Shown here: in pieces, positions 11,840 through 24,420 of the stretch
Layout: every line of letters starts with the position of its first letter
Position numbering within the stretch: the stretch's first letter is position 1
Origin: Adenanthera pavonina
Lineage: Eukaryota; Streptophyta; Magnoliopsida; Fabales; Fabaceae
Assembly: GCA_026686845.1 (NCBI GenBank)
Contig: JAIVEN010000004.1
Location: 15,656,827-15,720,826, forward strand
Length of the DNA stretch: 64,000 bases
Direction of reading: 5' to 3'
Position numbers and translations under genes: made by a program
The notes under the pieces: model-generated
What the model was told of the DNA's origin: nothing
The model's input: only the letters and a program-made list of their open reading frames with translations
Databases searched by the model: none

Positions 11840-12888
11840 CCTAATTGCCTGTCTCTCACCATCTCAGAAATTGAGAATCTCCATTCAAAATCCTGTCTAT
11901 GACACAGTTTCTTTGGGTTTCTCTTTCCTCTTGGCTTGGTTTTAATGACAGACATTTCTATATATCTCCTTTGAGTTGAATGAAATTGCTTTTTACTGAA
12001 AAAATGAATATTTGTGTATATTTTAGAAGCACTCAGAGAAAAAGATAGTGAGAGATATAGTGTGTGCTTGTAAGTTATTCTCAAAACTTGTGGGTTCATT
12101 ATTCAACAATAAGAAATAAATGTAACCCTATAGTAATTTTTTCATAACTCTATAGTTAGCAAGAAAGCAAAGTGACTAATTAAGACAAGACTTCCCTAGC
12201 TGGCTGCACCTTAATTAAATAAAGAAATTAATTAATAGTTGATGGACTAGCAAGGAAGCACTATATCTAGCAGGTGAATTAAAAATTAGAAAACTCAAAA
12301 TTATATATATAGAAAAGTATTATGATATATCTTGCTCTTTAATTATTATGGTTTTGGATACTTATATACTAATAATAACAATTAAAATTGTCATTAATTT
12401 TCCTCATTTTTTCATGGTACCATGTATATTGAATGTGAGTGTGATGTTGGTTTCTACAGGACAACTTATACAAGTGAAAAGAATGTAAATACTTGAGATC
12501 TATATATAATAATGCTTTTGACCTTTCCTTTGTACATCTTGCTTTCTCATAGATGATTTGCAATTGGTTCAACTTCTTGATGATAGGCTTTGTGGAAGAG
12601 AATGATATTAGGCTTTGAAAACTTGAGTAGTTGGAAAAAGAAAACATATATAGTTGTTCCTTGTTAGTGCTTTTTGACATATTAGAATGTACGATTAAAT
12701 CACTTGTGGTTGGTGAGAAAGAACTTAGAAAAGCTAGCTCGTTTCCCACAACTTTGCCTCATGGAACACCATTTTCCTCTCTGTGCATTATTGGACCCCT
12801 GCTATATGTTTAAAACTTCAGTCTCAAATGGTTTCCACATGCAAAGTCCACCAAGAAGGTCAGAGGAACAGGGATGAACATCCTAGTT
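11840..12888. other. Intergenic sequence without recognisable genes
   Basis: About 1 kb of AT-rich DNA between the solo LTR and the 524-bp repeat array. Overlapping ORFs on opposite strands at 12369-12813 lack domains, compositional bias or splice context. I see no support for a gene. Confidence 0.5.
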
Positions 12889-15840
12889 ATCTCTCATTTA
12901 GACTTTATGTGAAAGATGAGTGAGAAATTAAGGAAACATGTGAGAGGAAATAAGTTTTCTCATATTTAATATATGTTAATGAGGTCTTATTAGAAAACTT
13001 GATTTCTCTCATATAAGATAGAAATTAAGGCTTCACTTTATGTGAGAAAACTTCGTGTTATGCTGGGAAGCAATATAGTTTCATTTCTTTTTTAGAACCA
13101 TATTGTTAATTTAGATGGTTTTGATGATTCAAAACAACAATGAGCTTGGAAACTCAATATCAAAGGAGCACAAGTCATATAAAGATTAAAGTTAGAGATT
13201 ACTGAAGAATGAAGAGTTTATTCACACACATTTTAGGAATCGAATTGTAAAAGAAGATAGTTAAGCTTTAAATGTGAGTCATTCTGCTTTTTCTAACATT
13301 AAATGAGGCATCTATTTGAATGATTAATGATTACCTCATATTTTCAAAATGGTTTTCATGAAAAGTTTTATCTTATGCTCATAATGCTTGGAGGTTATGA
13401 GAATAAAGTCTCAATCTTAATGTTGTTTTTAAGTGTTCTCTATTCATTTTCATGAAAAAAGATGAGGTTATTCGCATAACCAAGGTGTGCACCATGTCCT
13501 CAGCACTATCTAGGTCATCATCCTGATAAGGTGCCTACTTTATTCGCATAAGGGAGTGAACAGTAAAGCCACTTGTACTGTGTAGCCCGTTATTCACATT
13601 ACCTAGAGAGGTTATTCACATAACGTGTGTTATAGAGCACTTGGACCTTCTTCTGTTAAATAGGTTATCCACATAACCTAGAGAGGTTATCCGCATAATC
13701 TCAGTTACAGTTCTCTTGAACCTTTCTTAGTTAAATATGTTATCCGCATAACCTAAGGAGGTTATCCTAATAATCTATGTTTTTCAAAAACTCAGTTTGT
13801 GAAAATTTAATATTGTCCGAACAAGGAATAACATCCTAAGAGGTTATTCTAATAATCTTCAAAGGTATCCAGGTTTGTGAGACATTATTTGATGAACTGA
13901 GTAGGTTTTCATGAAAATATTCTTAAGTTAAAACTTAGTCATTCTGGAATGAATGTTATTCGCATAACCTAGTTAGGTTATTAGCATAACGAATGCATAA
14001 CATTGAAACCAAGAGCCAACAGTAACCCATTATTCGCATAACCTAAAGAGGTTATCCGCATAACCTCTATCAGACGCATTTAATGCGGTAGATGAATAGT
14101 TATTTTTCTAAGAGTAATGGCTAATTCTTGCTTTCAACTGATAGTTTTGCTTTAAAACTATAAATAAGACCTCATTGAATTTGTTGGGTAATGAGGAAAA
14201 ACATAAAAACGCCAAAACTCTGCAGAATTGATTACTGATTCATTCAAAGCTTACCTACCTTCTGTTTAACTCATTCATTGTTCTTAAATTTTTATATCCA
14301 CTCTTTTAAGAAAGAGTTTTCATATCTTGACTTGTATATTTCTACACACTTGTATATAGCAGTCAGTGTCAGAAAACACTAAGAGATTTGTTCTTACACT
14401 TGAGTGAGAAGAGTGAGAGTGTTCTGTTCAACTCAAAGTTCGAGTTAGGGTTGTATTGTGGTTTTTACAAGAACCCATTCAAATTTTACAAGATATAGTG
14501 GAGAAATCTCAAATGGTGGCTTAGGGACTGGACATAGGTCAAGTGAAGTAGAACAAACCAGGATAAATCTCTGTGTCATCTTTTCATTTTCTTTGTAACT
14601 GTACTTTATATTCTATACTCTGTTTTTCAGTAACTTTTATTATTACTACTGTATTTCAATTTTGCAGAAAACTTCAAACTTCTCAATTCACCCCCCTCTT
14701 GGGAAGCTAATTAACCTAACATGTATAAGATGTATTTTAGGCCCAAATTCCATTTCCTTACCTCTCCCTTTCTTATTCCATTTCCTTTCACTCCCATTTC
14801 GTGCCATTCAAAGCTTAAATGGTTTATATTCTTTTCAAAAAGAAAAAATTGAAATTTTCTTATTTTTAAAAAGTAAATAGATTGAAAAATTCTCCTAACT
14901 ATTTATTTTCTCTCATGCAAGAGAGAAATGACGGCTCTACTTTATGTGAAAAAACTTCATGTTATGCTAGGAAACAATATGATTTCATTTGTTTTTTCCA
15001 ACCATACCAAATGTGTTTTAGGCCCAAATTCCATTTCCCTACCTCTCCCTTTCTTATTCGCTTTCCCTTCATTCCCATTTTGTGCCATCCAAGGCCTAAA
15101 TGGTTTAGATTTTTAAAAAAAGTTGAAATTTTCCTATTTTTAAAAAGTAAATAGAATAAAAGCATTCTTTTAACTATCTATTTAAAAAATAAAAAAAATA
15201 AGAATCTATAATTTATTTCTTTTAAATTAAATATAGAAAAGTCATAAGAGATGAACAGTCTTCATTCCCTTAAATGAATGCACAATACGCTAGTGAAACT
15301 TTTTTTGTTAAAAAAAATTTCTCATTTAGACTTTGTGCGAAAGATGGGTGAGAAATTAAGGAAACATGTGAGTGGAAAGAAGTTTTCTGATATTTATTAT
15401 GTGTTAGTGAGGTCTTATTAGAAAACTTGATTTCTCTCACGTAACATAGAAATAAAGGCTCTACTTTATGTGAGAAAACTTGGTGTTGTGCTAGGAAGCA
15501 ATATAATTTCATTTCTTTTTTCCAACCATACCATATGTATTTTAGGTCCAAATTCCATTTCTCTACCTCTCCATTTCTTATTCACTTTCCCTTCATTCTC
15601 ATTTTGTGCCATATACGACCTAAATGGTTTACATTTAAACAATTTTTTGAAATTTTCTTATTTTTAAAAAGTAAATAGAATAAAAACATTCTTTTAACTA
15701 TCTATTTAAAAACATAAAAAATAAGAATGTATAATTTATTTCTTTTAAATTAAATATAGAAAAGTCATAAGAGATGAACAGTCTTCATTCCCTTAAATGA
15801 ATGCCCAATACGCTAGTGAAACATTTTTTTGTTAAGCTTA
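12889..15840. repeat. Tandem array of a ~524-bp unit, three copies, first split by an LTR
   Basis: The block with CTCATTTAGACTTT, AGGCTCTACTTTATGTGAG, CAACCATACCA, TTTTAGGCCCAAATTCC and AGATGAACAGTCTTCATTCC recurs. Landmarks in copies 2 and 3 are spaced 524-526 bp apart (for example 15249 and 15773). Copy 1 starts near 12895, is interrupted at 13103/14722 by the Sirevirus-like LTR, and then lacks roughly 240 bp near 14880. The unit has no inverted termini I could see and encodes nothing recognisable. The parallel small ORFs in each copy are a by-product of the repetition. Confidence 0.8.
13104..14721 (+). mobile_element. Diverged solo LTR of the Sirevirus-like lineage, plus orientation
   Basis: It begins TGTTAATTTAGATGG and ends CCTAACA. 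Its last 55 bases (CAATTCACCCCCCTCTTGGG) are the reverse complement of the first bases of the copia LTRs at 20116 and 30412. Its first 80 bases likewise match the other end (GATGATTC, GAGCTTGG, ATATCAAAGGAGC). It therefore belongs to the same lineage in the opposite orientation. The flanks CATAT and TGTAT agree at only 3 of 5 bases, so the target duplication is decayed or the ends are slightly off. The middle (13440-14070) holds about a dozen copies of a palindromic GGTTATCCGCATAACC-like motif. Confidence 0.75.
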
Positions 15841-16110
15841 ACCCATAAAAGGAAAACAAATAAAGATGAGGAGAAAAATATAGGCCAAAGTAAGTTGAAC
15901 CACCTTTTCACTTCTCAGTAAACAGAATCCAATAAAATTAGAGGCATGATTAAGCATGTATAACAAGAGTGCTCAATCCAATTAGCTTTCCCCAAGTATG
16001 TCGGGACCATGCCATTTTCTCTACTTTCAATTGGTTTTAGCTTGACAAAGAAGAGATAGAGATGACAGTATAGCCATCATGTTCATTGTATTAGATATCA
16101 TATATATATA
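15841..16110. other. Short non-coding spacer left of the chromovirus
   Basis: Single-copy-looking AT-rich sequence, ending in a TA run at 16101-16110 immediately before the chromovirus LTR. No feature was found. Confidence 0.5.
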
Positions 16111-17433
16111 TGTAATACTTTATCGAAACAAACCCCCAAAATCCACCTAAAAACATAAAAAAACCAACCAAAGGGGTGAAAAAGTGCTGGGGCCGTGGCC
16201 AGCTACAGTACTGTCATGGCTTCAGAGAAGCAGACTAGGTTGTCACTGTGGCCAAGCTTTTTGGCATCGTGGTGCCACTTGCTAATACCATATTATCAAA
16301 TTTTTGGTTTTCCAATCCAATTTCTGACGCGTACAACTTTATGCTCTGGCTTCTGATTGATTTGATTCCAACTCCTATAGGTTACTTTACTTCTAATCTA
16401 ACTATAGACACCACTTTCACATCAAAATACCTCTATATAGAAATTTTGGATACTAAAAACTGAATTCATTGCTTTTTGACAAAACCAACAACCAAACAAC
16501 CCAATTTGCTACCAATGGCCAATTGGCGACCAAGAACCATTCCGACAAGTCACACAAGACATAGGAAACCTATCCAAGGAGGCTTTGTCTCGAAGAAAAT
16601 GTTCATTTGAGTTTTAACCCCCTTGAATCCCAAACCAAACTAATAGGCTATATGCCCATTTTGCACATCAAGGACCAAATAACCACTCCAAGCTCACCAA
16701 CATGACATACATCACTAAAGGGACTTAGAGCTACCAACTCTGAGTCCAATATAGCCAAATTTTAGGATTTGAAATAGCAGATACCACGCATAAGACATAA
16801 TCGGCAATCATTATATTATGAGCATATCCATAGGCCCAACAACACACAAGTTGGCCAAATAAAAGCACATGAGAATAAAAAGGATCATACACTAGCCATG
16901 CCCCATGATACATAGATACATCATTATAGATATAGTATTAAACAATAGAAAAAGTGGCATTTTACTGACAACATAACTAAACAATGACAACAAAAGGGAA
17001 ATAAGCCCAACACCCATGAGTACTCTAAGTCTTCCTTTCCTAAGCCCTCCTTGGCCTTTTCCTTACTAGAACTAGATCCTTCACCTAGAATGGTTAGCCA
17101 CGGGGTGAGACAAATATGTTAGTAACCAGGGATAAACATACATGCACATAATCATTCTTTCATACCAATAAACAGATATAATTCATTCTAAATGTGATAT
17201 GCAAGATATGTAGACTCAAATTCCACCAACACACGGCTAGAACCATGAGTTAGCTTACCATAACAAGGTGGTCTTAACCAGTAGTCCTCTTCTAATGACC
17301 CACAGCCAATTCTAGGGTCATCACCCAGCTCTCCTCCCAATAGTTTTAACCTGGCCAAAGATCAATGCACTAAAGGTTGGATTATGGCTCTCCTTCCTCT
17401 GAACCACTTGAATTGGAGGTTATTAAGAGAAGG

Positions 17434-19981
17434 TGTAACACCTTTATCTAGGACTATTTTCCATGTATTAGATCTCATTAGAGACCAACTATACTTAAAT
17501 AGAAGCTTGAATCAAAATAAAATATTATAATAAATTTAATCAATTTAAAGGGTACTATTCATTTAATCCCATTTTTGGCAAACTTCTGAAGATTGTAACT
17601 AATTTAATAAAAATCATATGAGAGTGATTCAAGTCTCTATGGATAGCTTAAAAAATTATCTACATAGAAAAAATATCAATAAGAGCAACTACTTGGCCAA
17701 TTAGTTTAGTAAATTTCATGAATTGTTCACTATTCATATGGTAATTTATTGAAATTCTAGTTTTCTGGGCTAAATTTGAAAAATCACCATAATTCATATA
17801 TACATCCAAATTGAGTGATATTTAGATCATTTTAAAGCCTATTTATCTACTTTTCAACCATATATAACATCCATAGGTACATCAAAAAGTCTAAATAGTG
17901 GCACGTTGGCATGTTCACTCTGTATAGGTCAGAATGACCATTTGTATCCGACTACTTTGCCAAATAAAAGCTATAAAATATTTACATGGCCATACATCAT
18001 CTTAATATTATACCATACATTCCTTAAGACTTAAAGGGACATGCAAGCTTGAAGAAACATATCCGACATTATCTCTACAAATTTACATAAAAGTTCCAAA
18101 TTCATGGCCCATGCAAGTTTCACTAGCTCAAATATTAAGCTCTTTCTCCTTTCCTTTCTCTTCATGGGTGGTCTTGCCATAGTTGCTCCCTATTCATGGT
18201 TAATATTTGGAAGGGTGAGATTCAAATAATCTCATTAGCTAACACCCAACATGCCATCATATCATCACATCAAAACATAAAAACATCAAGATAATACATT
18301 TTGAATTCATTAACACATTTATGTCATATGAATTCATAAAATTTTCGGCAAAGTTTTGTTTTGAAAAATGGACATCCTGGGGTCTCAATGCCCCTCAATC
18401 AACTTATCCAATACACATAAATCATCTCAAAATATCAATACAATCATATGAGAAGGCATAAAGCACATTAAAAACAAATACGATAAAATATAATAATATA
18501 ATGCAAGTATCGGAAATTAATTACCTTATAGCACTCCCTTGCTTTCCACACTTGATATCCACTTCTTGGACCTCCTAACATTTCATTCAACCTAACCATA
18601 TAATCATTTAATCAATTTAGCTACTAATTTTCGGAATTACATAATACTATGCTCACTAAACCTTAACTTTTTCACTTAGTTTTCCTTTGATCTTTCTTTG
18701 TACAACACACTTGTTCTTAAGGTTTTGGACCATGGGGAATCCATTTTTGAAGTTAAAATCATGAAATTCCAACTCTAAATACTTCCCATGTTCAGACCGA
18801 AAATGACCCAAAATGGAAGAAAAATTATTTTCTTCAAAACACATCAAACTAGCAAAGGATTCTTACTTCTAGTGGTTAATCTAAGCTTTTCCCTAAGTTT
18901 AATGGTTGATTAACCAATTTCCTTGCTTAATCTTGCCATGGCTGAAACCCTAACAGGATGGAGAAGAAAAACTAATCCATGAACCTTCCTCCAAATACTA
19001 CAAATAGCAAGTTTGAAGTAGTAGAAGACTTACCTAGAACTTAAGCCTTTAACTTTCCCTTGAGCTTTCTCTTCTCCTTCACTCTTTGCTCTCCTTTCTT
19101 TCTTGCATTTTTCTGCCCTCTGTTCGCTGCTGCAACTCTCATGAAATGAAGTGGAAAGATGGTAATTAAATGGTTAATTAGGTGGTTTAATGATATTGCT
19201 AATCATGGTTAACTAGCAAAAGTAACCATGCTCACTTTTTGGCCAAAAATTCAACAACTTCTTGAGGAATTTTTACCAAAAATTCAAGCTGCCCAAGTTG
19301 CCCAAGCTGCCCATTTTGCACACCTAATGAGAGTGTTCCAAGTGTCCAGTATGCACAATTTTTCCTAGTCTAAATATATCTTGAACCAGGTAATTTTTAG
19401 CATTTTTGGGTGACAGAACTATTCTAATTTTATTTTTATATTTTCATAATTATTCTGTCCCAAATGGTATCTGTGTATGACCCATATCCTACCCCAGTTA
19501 CCTTTTAACTATCGGTAGTGCCCATAGTTTACTTTATCGGTTTACTGTTACTTTTGGACACTCAGCACTGACTATTTCCTTGTTCTTGAATATTAACCCT
19601 CAGTGCCACCATTGGACTTCTCTCATTGAGGGATTCATTTTGATAGTAATTTTTCATATTTACAAAATTGCCCTTGACCCGGGGTTAAATTATAATTTCT
19701 AAAATTTTTGGGTCATTATGTGTAATTTCCCCAAGGGATTTTCTATTTCTTCTTCACGTAATTTTTATATATTTTGGGATATCGATGTCATTTTCATATT
19801 TATTTAAGGGCAAAAATACAATTTTCTCATTTTTCCATCCAACAGGGAAAAATAATCTTTTTGCCCTTTTTCATGCAAAACGGTGTCTGTATATTTTCGT
19901 GAATTTCTTGTACATTTTATATTATCCTTCATTTCTTACTCTTTCATTACTTAGTATTCAATGAAATTTTGGGATATTGTC
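17434..19981 (-). mobile_element. Gypsy LTR family 2, left copy, with solo-LTR type target duplications
   Basis: Starts TGTAACACC and ends GGGATATTGTC. It is bordered on both sides by GAAGG (17429-17433 and 19982-19986). The related LTR at 48910-55903 has a single GAAGG at the equivalent place (about 51722-51726), which is the empty site. The copy at 42235-44570 is clearly similar, with a roughly 230-bp deletion in the right copy. Minus orientation is inferred from the primer binding site beside the right copy. Confidence 0.88.
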
Positions 19982-20115
19982 GAAGGTGCACTCGAGCTCA
20001 CAGCCACCTGAGTCTCCTGGCTATAGAACGATTATTTAGTGACAAAAATAATATAAGCCACACCACCTGAACATAAGGCCTTATGTGTTATTTAGCGGAT
20101 GGGCATACTACGTGC
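19982..20115 (-). repeat. Duplicated 131-bp LTR-3 flank next to left family-2 LTR
   Basis: From GAAGGTGCACTCGAGCTC to CATACTACGTG this block repeats, with roughly 9 percent mismatch by eye, at 44571-44707 after the right-hand family-2 LTR. Both copies are chromovirus LTR sequence that should exist only once. The similarity ends abruptly at CATACTACGTG. The Sirevirus element then sits at this junction, in CGTGC. Confidence 0.8.
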
Positions 20116-21977
20116 TGTTGGCAGGGCTGACTTCCCAAGAGGGGGGGTGAATTGGGAAGTTTGAAATTTTTCTGCACAAAGTGAAGTAAGTGAAGATATC
20201 ATAGTATAATGAAAACAATGCGTAAAACAGAGCAAGGTAAAAAGTAGAGATAGGGAGAAGAGAACTCAGTGATTTATCCTGGTTCGGTCTATTCACTTGA
20301 CCTACATCCAGTCCCTAAGACACCTCTTGAGATTTATCCACTATACAGCAAGAATTTCAGTGGGCTTCTTGCTAAAGCCGTAGTACATGAGTATGCTCTG
20401 TTTCTGAGCTCTCTCAAACTTTCCAAGCACTTTCACTATGTGCTTCCCAATCCCCTTGTGAATACCCCTCACAAGTAAATCTATCTCCCAGATGAAGAAT
20501 AGATTGATTATAATGAAATAACTCTCTTGTAAAGAGTGGATATGAAAGTTTCAGTACAAGTTTAGAAGTTAAGAGGTAAAAGCTTTTGAGAAGAAGATTC
20601 AGCAGAAATTCGGTATATACAAGTTTGATTCGTTACCCACAACTTCAAATGATATTGTATTTATAGATTTAGGTCTCAAATATCCGTTAGAGACTAAATC
20701 TATCCGTTGGGGAAGTTATTCAACGGTTACTCTGAAAAACTATCCGTTTACCAACCGTATTTAATGTTTCTGACATACTGAAATTGGAATTTTGGTTGAC
20801 CAACAGACGAATTTCGAAAGAACCGAAGATTAAAGCTTCCAACGTTACAGCATGAAGTTCGTCTGTTCATGAAGTGAAATTCGAATTTTGAAACTTACAA
20901 AACATTTTCACAATGTGACATACGAATTTTCAAGAAGAAAGTTTTTCGGTTAAGTGTGAACGGTGTTTTCAATTTTCTACAGTGCCTTCGAAATTCAAAT
21001 TTTGGATCCCCAAAATTCATCTGTCCATTGAATGTTTAAAGGGACACAGTAGATTACTTTCTTCGAAATTCGAATTTTGAAAGGGCGAAATTCGTCTGTC
21101 AGAGAAACTCTTTTCAGACTAATTTCATCATTCGAATGTTGCAAGTTCTTATCATTCGTATGTCAATGTTTCATTTCAACAGACTCAAGAACTTAGCTTC
21201 TGAAATTCGAATTTCAATGTTCAAAGTTCGTCTGTCAGAGAGCAGTTTTGAAACTTAAATCACTCTTGATCTCAGGTGAACTTTAACATAGTTTCAGACG
21301 AATTTCTTCCATTTTCTCAAGTTTTGTTTTGTTTGAAATTCGAATTTTGAAGACTCAAAGTTCGTCTGTTGTAAAGAAGCATCTTTCAGACTTATATGAA
21401 AATTCGAATGTTGGAAGTTCAAAATTCGTCTGTCAGAGAGCATTTATCAAACTCAATTTCATTTTGATTTCAGATGCACTTTATCATGGTTTCAGACGAA
21501 TTTCTTTGGTTTTTACAAACTTCATTTTGCTTGAAATTCGAATTTTGAAAGTGTGAAGTTCGTCTATTAGCAAAAGGCCTTTTTTCAGACTAGATGAAAA
21601 TTTGAATTTTGAACAACCAAAATTCGTCTGACAGAGAGCCATCTCTTCAGACTTTATTCAGTTTTAGCTCGAAATTCGAATTTCCAAAGGCAAAGTTCGA
21701 ATTTCCAACTTGACAGTTTAGCTTAAACTTTCAACCATCGTCTGTTTGTGGGTGTTTTTCAAATATTTGAAGATTTAACATAAAATCAAAGTTTGAAAAC
21801 TTCTTTTCTTCAAATCAAAATCTTTTACCCAGTCATAACAAAAACTAAGGATCCTACAAAAGATGTAACAGCAAGTACTCAGAAAATCTTCACTTGAAAC
21901 AGCTTTGCTCTCCTTTGATATCTTCAATCCAAGCTCTTGAATGTTGGTTTGGAATCATCAAAACTCTTGTTTCAACA
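20116..21977 (-). repeat. 3' LTR of the Sirevirus-like element
   Basis: Read on the plus strand it begins TGTTGGCAGGGC and ends TTTCAACA, 1862 bp. Between about 20780 and 21740 it is packed with the palindrome AAATTCGAATTT and the pair ACAGACGAATTT / AAATTCGTCTGT. The polypurine tract adjoins its right edge. Confidence 0.93.
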
Positions 21978-22361
21978 TTCTCCCCCTTTTTGATGATGAC
22001 AAAACAACTTACAAACTGGATTAGTACTTAGGTTTGCTTTCACAAGCTCCCCCTCAACATATGCATAAGATATCAAAACAATAGATTTAAGGCACAAAAT
22101 ATTGCAACAAAGGGATCCATTCATTTAATCAAGAGTTGCTTGTACAGAAACAAATTAAGCAAAGTTCAAACATCGAATCCAGTTCAAACAACAAATTCAA
22201 AAACATAAATACAAAGTACAAAGTACAACAAGAGGACTTAAGCCTAATCTCCAATCATTTCTTCTTGGACTTGGTCTTCTTACTGTAGGATTTCCCTTTT
22301 CCTTTCCCAGATTGCTCAGCAGTAGGCTTTCCAGTTTGCCCAGACTTCTCCCCCTTTTTGA
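21978..22361 (-). promoter_or_regulatory. Multiple polypurine tracts of the Sirevirus-like element
   Basis: On the coding strand AAAAAGGGGGAGAA lies directly against the 3' LTR (21978-21991) and would prime plus-strand DNA synthesis. A second GAGGGGGAGCT is at about 22045-22057, and a third AAAAAGGGGGAGAA, with the same TCAAAAAGGGGGAGAA core, is at 22346-22361 inside the end of the third ORF. Repeated polypurine tracts are a reported hallmark of Sireviruses. Confidence 0.75.
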
Positions 22362-24420
22362 CATCATCAGGAAGGCCAACAAAATCAGCCGGAGGAGGGA
22401 TCTGAGAGACAGAAATAGCACGAAGGGGCACAGGAGCAAAAGGGATTTCAGGTTCAGCTGGGGGCTCAGTGCTTGTTTCCTCGTGAGAGATTTCCAGCAG
22501 CTCCTGCATTGCCTGTCTGGAAAGAGCTAGTTGAGCTCTTTGTTCCTCTGTAAGACCATAGGCAGCTAGAGAAGAGGAAGCTGGTTTAGCAGGAGGAAAC
22601 ATTTCTTCCAGCCTTCTCCTCTGAGCTTCCAGTAGAGCATTGTGAGCAATGGCAACATAGTCAACAACAGATACAAGGCTCCTTTCTTCAGTGCTCACAT
22701 CTTCTTGCATAGAGGAGCTTGAAATGGCTGCAACTAGTCTTTCAACTTGCTCAGATTCTTGAGTTAACAGAATTGATTCCTGAGCATCTTCTTGCATGGG
22801 CTCATGAGGGCTTGTATCTTGGAGTCCTTCTTCTCCCAATCCATAGTCCAAGGGTGGACCAGGACTTGGTGTTCTCATTGCACCAGTACCATCTATATTA
22901 TCATCATCATGGTCAGAGGAGGCAATCTCGAAGGGACTTGGAGGCACAGGGGATGGAGACAAAGTAGGCTCAGGGACACCAGGCTGAGGTGGAGCTGAAG
23001 TGGTAGGAATTGCATTTCTTATCTCTTTATAGGCATCAGCCACTACCTTCATATTTACAGCCAACTGATGGATCTGATCTTGTAGATGAGCAAATTTGGC
23101 ATTTTGCTCATCTCTTATGCTGAGAATGAGTGTTGACAGACTGTCAAACAACTCAGTGACCTTTGTTGGCTTGGCCCATGAGGAGGGAGTGGAAGGAGGG
23201 TGAGTAGGCCTGGAGGGAGATGGGATTGGCTGAGAAGGCTGAGGTACAGATTTGCCAGGGGCCTCGGAAGTTCCTTCTTGTTGGAGGGATGCATCAGCAA
23301 CAAAGAACAAGTCTTCAGATTTCCCTGCTCCCTTTCCAACCCATCGTCCTTCATCTCTTTCAATGCCCATCCTTTGCAGTTCCTCCTCTTTGAATGCCTC
23401 AGTAAGTTTCCCTTTCCCCTTTTCAATGTTTTGAATTCTAGCATGCTGCAGGATTCTTGAAATAATTGCAGCATAGGGGAGTGTGGAATCCTTCCTCTGA
23501 TCCCTTGCCTTTATCATTCTCTGGAGGATGATATGACCCATGTTAATCAGCTTCCCACGTATGATAGCAGTCATCACATGAGCCTCTGCCCTTGTTATCA
23601 AATTGAAGCTGCCACCCTTGTTGAATATGATCCTGGACACTATATAGTGCAGGATCCTGACTTGTACACTTAGGTCTGTGGGCTTCAACAGATTTATTGT
23701 TGGCCTGTTCTCCCTTCTCCTGAATAAGGTGTCCAAGATGGTGCTCTCTTTGTAGTTCAGAAAGGATCCACCTTCTTCATCAGCTGTGCTTGCCTCATCC
23801 ATATATCCAGAGGATGTGATGTCAATTTTCAGCCCATCTTGTCCTGGGATTTCCAGCACTTCATTGATTGTTTCATCAGCAAGCCAGATGGTCCTTGATC
23901 TCAAAGTGACCTCCCATTTCTTTTTATTGCTGTTATATTAAAGAGAGGCATACCAAGTCTTCACTACTTCATCATCATATTTTTCAGCAATTTCCAACAG
24001 GTTTTTGTATCTTATCAACCATAATGCAGCATCAAAGTTGTTGGATATCAAAAATTGCTCCATATTTACACAGTGAGGCTTGATTACCTTTTTGCTGGAA
24101 AGCTTGGCAGAAAACTCTTCTTGGATCTCAGGAGTGCTCCAAAGTGGCAGTGTAGTAAGCTCAAATTCTCCAGATTGTGTAGAAGAGGAGGAAGCCACAG
24201 TAGCAGTATCAGCCGAAGGGACCGTAGTTTTTGATGAGGAAGGTCCAGTTTTCTGTGAATCTGCCTTGGATGATGATTTCTGGCATTTAGAAGGGGTAGC
24301 TTTACTGGGTTCGGCCTTTCTCTTGGATTTCTCTCCTTCCTTTGTAGCATATTGAGATTTGACCGTTCTTTTTGGCCGAGTTCCAGCTTGTCCTGCTCCA
24401 GGGATCTTTACTCTCGCCAT
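22255..24420 (-). pseudogene. Third ORF of the Sirevirus-like element (about 720 codons, one internal stop)
   Basis: One continuous reading frame from ATG at 24420 to 22255, interrupted by a single in-frame TAA at 23938-23940 (codon 161). The N-terminus is Lys/Ser/Thr-rich and basic (about 1-95). Residues about 100-370 look like a folded domain containing WLIRYKNLLEIAEKYDD and WLADETINEVLEIPG, reminiscent of the plant transposon-protein domain PF20167. There follow a proline-rich linker (about 390-417), a probable coiled coil (about 422-467, ELFDSLSTLILSIRDEQN), an acidic Pro/Ser region and a very basic Lys/Ser tail. I see no signal peptide or membrane segment, so it does not look like a classical envelope protein despite occupying the position of the env-like ORF of SIRE1. 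It ends 277 bp before the 3' LTR. Function unknown. The family name is from memory and needs a profile search. Confidence 0.75.

Noticed and set aside
12369..12813. A 126-codon minus ORF overlapping a 60-codon plus ORF.
   Set aside because: No recognisable domain, composition typical of AT-rich non-coding DNA, and no splice or promoter context.
14662..15667. Several similar small ORFs on both strands.
   Set aside because: They are the same stretch of the 524-bp tandem unit translated repeatedly. Similarity comes from the DNA repeat, not from a gene family.
22197..24355. ORFs on the opposite strand or other frames within the third ORF of the copia element.
   Set aside because: Shadow frames of a long coding region with strong composition bias. 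None carries a motif.
22255..24420. Classical retroviral-type envelope gene in the Sirevirus-like element.
   Set aside because: I see no signal peptide, membrane anchor or fusion-peptide-like segment. It is described as a third ORF of unknown function instead.
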